Origin: JABDJX01 sp039942715
GTDB lineage: Bacteria > Pseudomonadota > Alphaproteobacteria > Rhodobacterales > Rhodobacteraceae
Reading direction: 5' to 3'
NCBI GenBank assembly: GCA_039942715.1
Contig: JBDVBY010000001.1
Span: 124,001-188,000, forward strand
DNA: 64,000 bases
In this document: positions 61,755 to 64,000 of the stretch, in pieces
How positions within the stretch are numbered: position 1 is the first letter of the stretch
Layout of the letters: each line of letters begins with the position of its first letter
Position numbers and translations under genes: made by a program
The notes under the pieces: model-generated
What the model saw: only the letters and a program-made list of their open reading frames with translations
Database searches by the model: none
Told to the model about the DNA's origin: nothing

Positions 61755-63313
61755 AACGCGGCTCCTGATTGTTGGGATGGATGTGCGGCTTTGGCGTCGG
61801 GGGTTCCCGCCGCCATTTGTAAAAGCACGTCTTCGCTCGCGTCTTCGGCGTCGATGTCTCCCATCAGGCGGCCCTCATGAACCACAAGAATGCGCGTTGA
61901 CAGTGACACCAGTTCGGGGAAGTCGGAGGATACCACCAAAATGGCCATGCCTTCGGCGGCGCGGCGCAACAATTCGGTGTGGATCTGAAATTTGGCACCC
62001 ACATCGACACCCTTTGTCGGCTCTTCCACGATAAGAAGATCGGGCGTGCGTTTCAGCCATTTGGCCAGCATGATCTTTTGTTGGTTGCCGCCCGAAAGCG
62101 CCCCGACGTCTTCAGCAATGCCACCCGCTTTCACGCTGAAAGCATCAATGGCCGCGGTGCTGGCGTCGCTGATCGAGGCTTTGCGCATGACGCCAAAGGT
62201 CGCGTGATCGGAAAGGCTGGCGGCGATCAGATTGTCGCTAACCGATTGTTCCAGAAACAGGCCTTCTGTCTTGCGCTCTTCGGGAACGAAGCCAACTCCA
62301 AGTCGCATAGCCTGGCGCAAGGACGAGAATTCGACGGGTTTGCCGTTCAGTTTGACGTCGCCTGCGGCGCCGGGCATCAATCCAACGATGGACCGAACAA
62401 TCTCGCTGCGGCGCGCGCCCATCAGCCCGGCCATACCGATGATTTCGCCCGCTTTTATGGAAAACGAGATGTCTTCGAACTGGCCGGGATATGACAGATG
62501 ATTGACCGCAAGAACCACGTCGCCGGTGGCGTCGCCTGACCGGTTGATGTCGTCGGGATGTGCGCCGCCGATCATTTCCGCGACGACCTGTTCTTGCGAA
62601 GTTTCCGCGGTCGGCAGTGTGCTGATCTGTCGGCCGTCTCTAAGAACCGTAACGCGATCCGAGATGCGGAAAATCTCGGACATGTGGTGGCTGACATAGA
62701 CGATGCCGATGCCTAAGCGCGTCAGGCCGCGCAGAACCTCGAACAGTGCGTCTACTTCGTCGGGTGCCAGCGCAGATGTCGGTTCGTCCAGCAAAAGAAC
62801 GCGCGAGTTGAGAGACAGCGCCTTGGCGATTTCCACGATCTGGCGCGAACTGATCGGCAGGCTGTCAACGGGGCGCGAGACATCAATGTCCAACCCGAAT
62901 TCCGCCAGAAGCGCTTCGGCACGGCGCCGCAATTCCGGCCAATCCACCACTCCCATGCGTGAAGGGGCCCGTCCGGCATAGATGTTTTCGGCGACGGAAA
63001 GCGCGCCTGCGAGGCTCAGTTCTTGAAAGACACAACTGACGCCAAAGGATTGCGCGTGCGACGGGTTTTCGATGCGCTGTTCCTGTCCATCGCAGTGGAT
63101 TTTCCCGATCGAGGGCTGGTGCAGGCCATAGAGCAACCCAAGGCAGGTAGATTTGCCTGCGCCGTTTTCTCCGCAAAGGGCGTGGATCTCGCCGGGACGA
63201 AGTTCGAAGTCGACACCTTCCAGAACGACGTTAGGGCCAAAGCTTTTCCCCACCCCATCCAATTGGATAAGCGGCGGTACGTCCGCCGTATCGAGAATCG
63301 AATCTGAAGCCAT
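61751..63313 (-). CDS. RbsA-type sugar ABC ATPase (double domain)
   Basis: A 520-residue ATPase with two nucleotide-binding halves. The first has Walker A GENGAGKST and signature LPISSRQIVEIAKAL with Walker B VLLLDEPTSAL. The second has a degenerate Walker A (GMAGLMGARRSE, no GKST), signature LSGGNQQKIMLAKWL and Walker B LLIVEEPTKGVDVG. This asymmetry is the rule for RbsA-like proteins. I use ATG 63313 with GGGAGG upstream, rather than the in-frame TTG before it. The palindromic operator lies 23 bp upstream. Confidence 0.92.
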   Translation of the reverse strand: MASDSILDTADVPPLIQLDGVGKSFGPNVVLEGVDFELRPGEIHALCGENGAGKSTCLGLLYGLHQPSIGKIHCDGQEQRIENPSHAQSFGVSCVFQELSLAGALSVAENIYAGRAPSRMGVVDWPELRRRAEALLAEFGLDIDVSRPVDSLPISSRQIVEIAKALSLNSRVLLLDEPTSALAPDEVDALFEVLRGLTRLGIGIVYVSHHMSEIFRISDRVTVLRDGRQISTLPTAETSQEQVVAEMIGGAHPDDINRSGDATGDVVLAVNHLSYPGQFEDISFSIKAGEIIGMAGLMGARRSEIVRSIVGLMPGAAGDVKLNGKPVEFSSLRQAMRLGVGFVPEERKTEGLFLEQSVSDNLIAASLSDHATFGVMRKASISDASTAAIDAFSVKAGGIAEDVGALSGGNQQKIMLAKWLKRTPDLLIVEEPTKGVDVGAKFQIHTELLRRAAEGMAILVVSSDFPELVSLSTRILVVHEGRLMGDIDAEDASEDVLLQMAAGTPDAKAAHPSQQSGAAL

Positions 63314-63335
63314 CAATCGCCCTCCCTGCCTTTAG

Positions 63336-63361
63336 TTGGCATCTGATATCTCAGATGTCAA
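63336..63361. promoter_or_regulatory. 26-bp palindromic operator upstream of the sugar ABC operon
   Basis: TTGGCATCTGA (63336-63346), TATC, TCAGATGTCAA (63351-63361). The arms match at 10 of 11 positions. It lies upstream of the RbsA-like gene and downstream of a GntR regulator gene. A dimeric GntR (FCD subfamily) protein would be the natural binder, but another regulator is not excluded. Confidence 0.6.
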
Positions 63362-63393
63362 TTAGAAAGGCGAGTCGCGCTTGAAACGAAAGA

Positions 63394-63415
63394 GGGCGAA
63401 CCCAATGGTTCGCCC
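63394..63415 (-). terminator. Intrinsic terminator of the GntR gene
   Basis: A 9-bp perfect stem, GGGCGAACC and GGTTCGCCC with a 4-base loop, followed in the minus-strand direction by TCTTTCGTTTC. It lies 29 bp after the GntR stop and upstream of the operator, so the regulator has its own transcript. Confidence 0.7.
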
Positions 63416-63444
63416 CAAAAAGTAATCCATATAGCTCGACGAGG

Positions 63445-64000
63445 TTAGTTTGCTACGGTTCCTTCCATGACAATTGCGGCGCTCTTGTACGCCTGTCTTG
63501 TGCGGTCGATGTGTTCTGTGAGAAGTTTCTTGATCTGCGCCATGTCACCTTCGTTCACAGCCACCGCGATACCTTTGTGTTCGTCAAAAGAAAGTTCTGT
63601 GTGTTGTGGCAACTTCGCCAAATGAGTTCGAAGAGCTGCAATCTTGCCGTTATAGCGCGAGTAACTTGCGGTGAGGTAGTCATTTCCTGCGTGTTCGAAA
63701 ATCAAATGATGAAACGTGGTGTCGAGCGCGAGGTAACGCTTTTCGTCTCCGCTTGCTCTAGCTCGCTCCATCTCGCCAACTACGCTATGCATCTCTTTCG
63801 CGAGCCCAGCGGGATCGCGCGCAAGCGCCAGTTCGAAAGCTGCCGATTCAATTGCCTGCCTGAAATCACAAATTTGGGAAACTTCAGGTTCAGACAGTGA
63901 AAAGACCCGCGCACCTTTTTGCGGCTCAATGCTCACCAATCCCTCGTCTCGCAGTTGCGCCAGGGCCTCGCGCACAGGCGACTTCGATACGCCAAGCTCT
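63445..64000 (-). CDS. GntR-family regulator, FCD subfamily, 5' end missing
   Basis: The visible part (about 184 residues) begins within the winged helix: ELGVSKSPVREALAQLRDEGLVSIEPQKGARVF, then the FCD effector domain with ICDFRQAIESAAFELALARDP and the metal-site-like residues in DTTFHHLIFEHAGNDYLTASY and HKGIAVAVNEGDMAQIKKLLTEHIDRT. The gene continues beyond the right edge. The frame there is complete and open to base 64000. FCD regulators respond to sugar acids and other carboxylates, which suits the uronate-dehydrogenase-like gene downstream. Confidence 0.9.
   Translation of the reverse strand, partial: ELGVSKSPVREALAQLRDEGLVSIEPQKGARVFSLSEPEVSQICDFRQAIESAAFELALARDPAGLAKEMHSVVGEMERARASGDEKRYLALDTTFHHLIFEHAGNDYLTASYSRYNGKIAALRTHLAKLPQHTELSFDEHKGIAVAVNEGDMAQIKKLLTEHIDRTRQAYKSAAIVMEGTVAN

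Noticed and set aside
61979..62494. 171-residue plus-strand frame inside the RbsA-like gene
   Set aside because: Antisense shadow of a two-domain ATPase with all motifs.

Overview
The window looks like chromosomal DNA of a marine Rhodobacterales (roseobacter-type) alphaproteobacterium. Reasons: moderate-to-high GC with dense, overlapping genes; a folate-dependent TrmFO; an Fe-S scaffold gene beside hisI; a YjbH/YjbF exopolysaccharide export pair; an FnrL-type box in front of hemN; and many periplasmic-binding-protein ABC importers, including one next to a CuyA-like sulfo-lyase gene. This assignment is an inference from gene content; there is no rRNA or other marker in the window.

Layout. 1-4.1 kb: housekeeping genes (Fe-S scaffold, hisI, gluQ, a methyltransferase, trmFO, a DoxX-like membrane protein). 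4.3-12 kb: a cell-surface region with a secreted barrel-like protein, a DUF6165 protein and, divergently, yjbH, yjbF, a small secreted protein, a TPR/GT9-like protein, an FkbM methyltransferase and a GT2 glycosyltransferase. 12-13.5 kb: a DUF3179 protein. 13.5-19.8 kb: one 2112-residue NRPS-like megasynthase with an unusual domain order, including an internal TupA-like ATP-grasp domain and a hydrolase domain with Cys at the nucleophile position. It is followed upstream on the same strand by a TauE/SafE exporter and an RND pump with its fusion protein (19.9-24.9 kb).

25-29.3 kb: a truncated-type globin, then a two-component module (PepSY protein, OmpR-type regulator, histidine kinase, small membrane protein, cytochrome b). 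The promoters in front of its first gene and in front of its fourth gene share the same half-sites at the same spacing. 29.4-35.9 kb: a LysR regulator divergent from a CuyA/DcyD-type PLP enzyme, with a ProX/ProV/ProW-type importer and an alpha/beta hydrolase, which suggests C3-sulfonate or cysteine-analogue use.

36.1-49.9 kb: a long polyol/sugar operon (SorC regulator, Tat-exported binding protein, two permeases, two non-equivalent ATPases, EryA-like FGGY kinase, 2-hydroxyacid dehydrogenase, GlpD/EryB-like dehydrogenase, class II aldolase, a second FGGY kinase, a HAD hydrolase). 50-53.1 kb: AraC regulator divergent from an aldo/keto reductase, an SRPBCC protein, and a secreted WYL-like protein. 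53.3-55.8 kb: hemN with an FnrL box and a YeeE/YedE transporter. 56-57.6 kb: an isolated phage terminase pair. 58-64 kb: on the minus strand, a GntR (FCD) regulator with its own terminator, a 26-bp palindromic operator, an RbsABC-like importer, a DUF4380/mutarotase-like protein and a uronate-dehydrogenase-like enzyme, which look like one sugar-acid utilisation locus. I saw no tRNA, rRNA, CRISPR array, insertion sequence or integrase.
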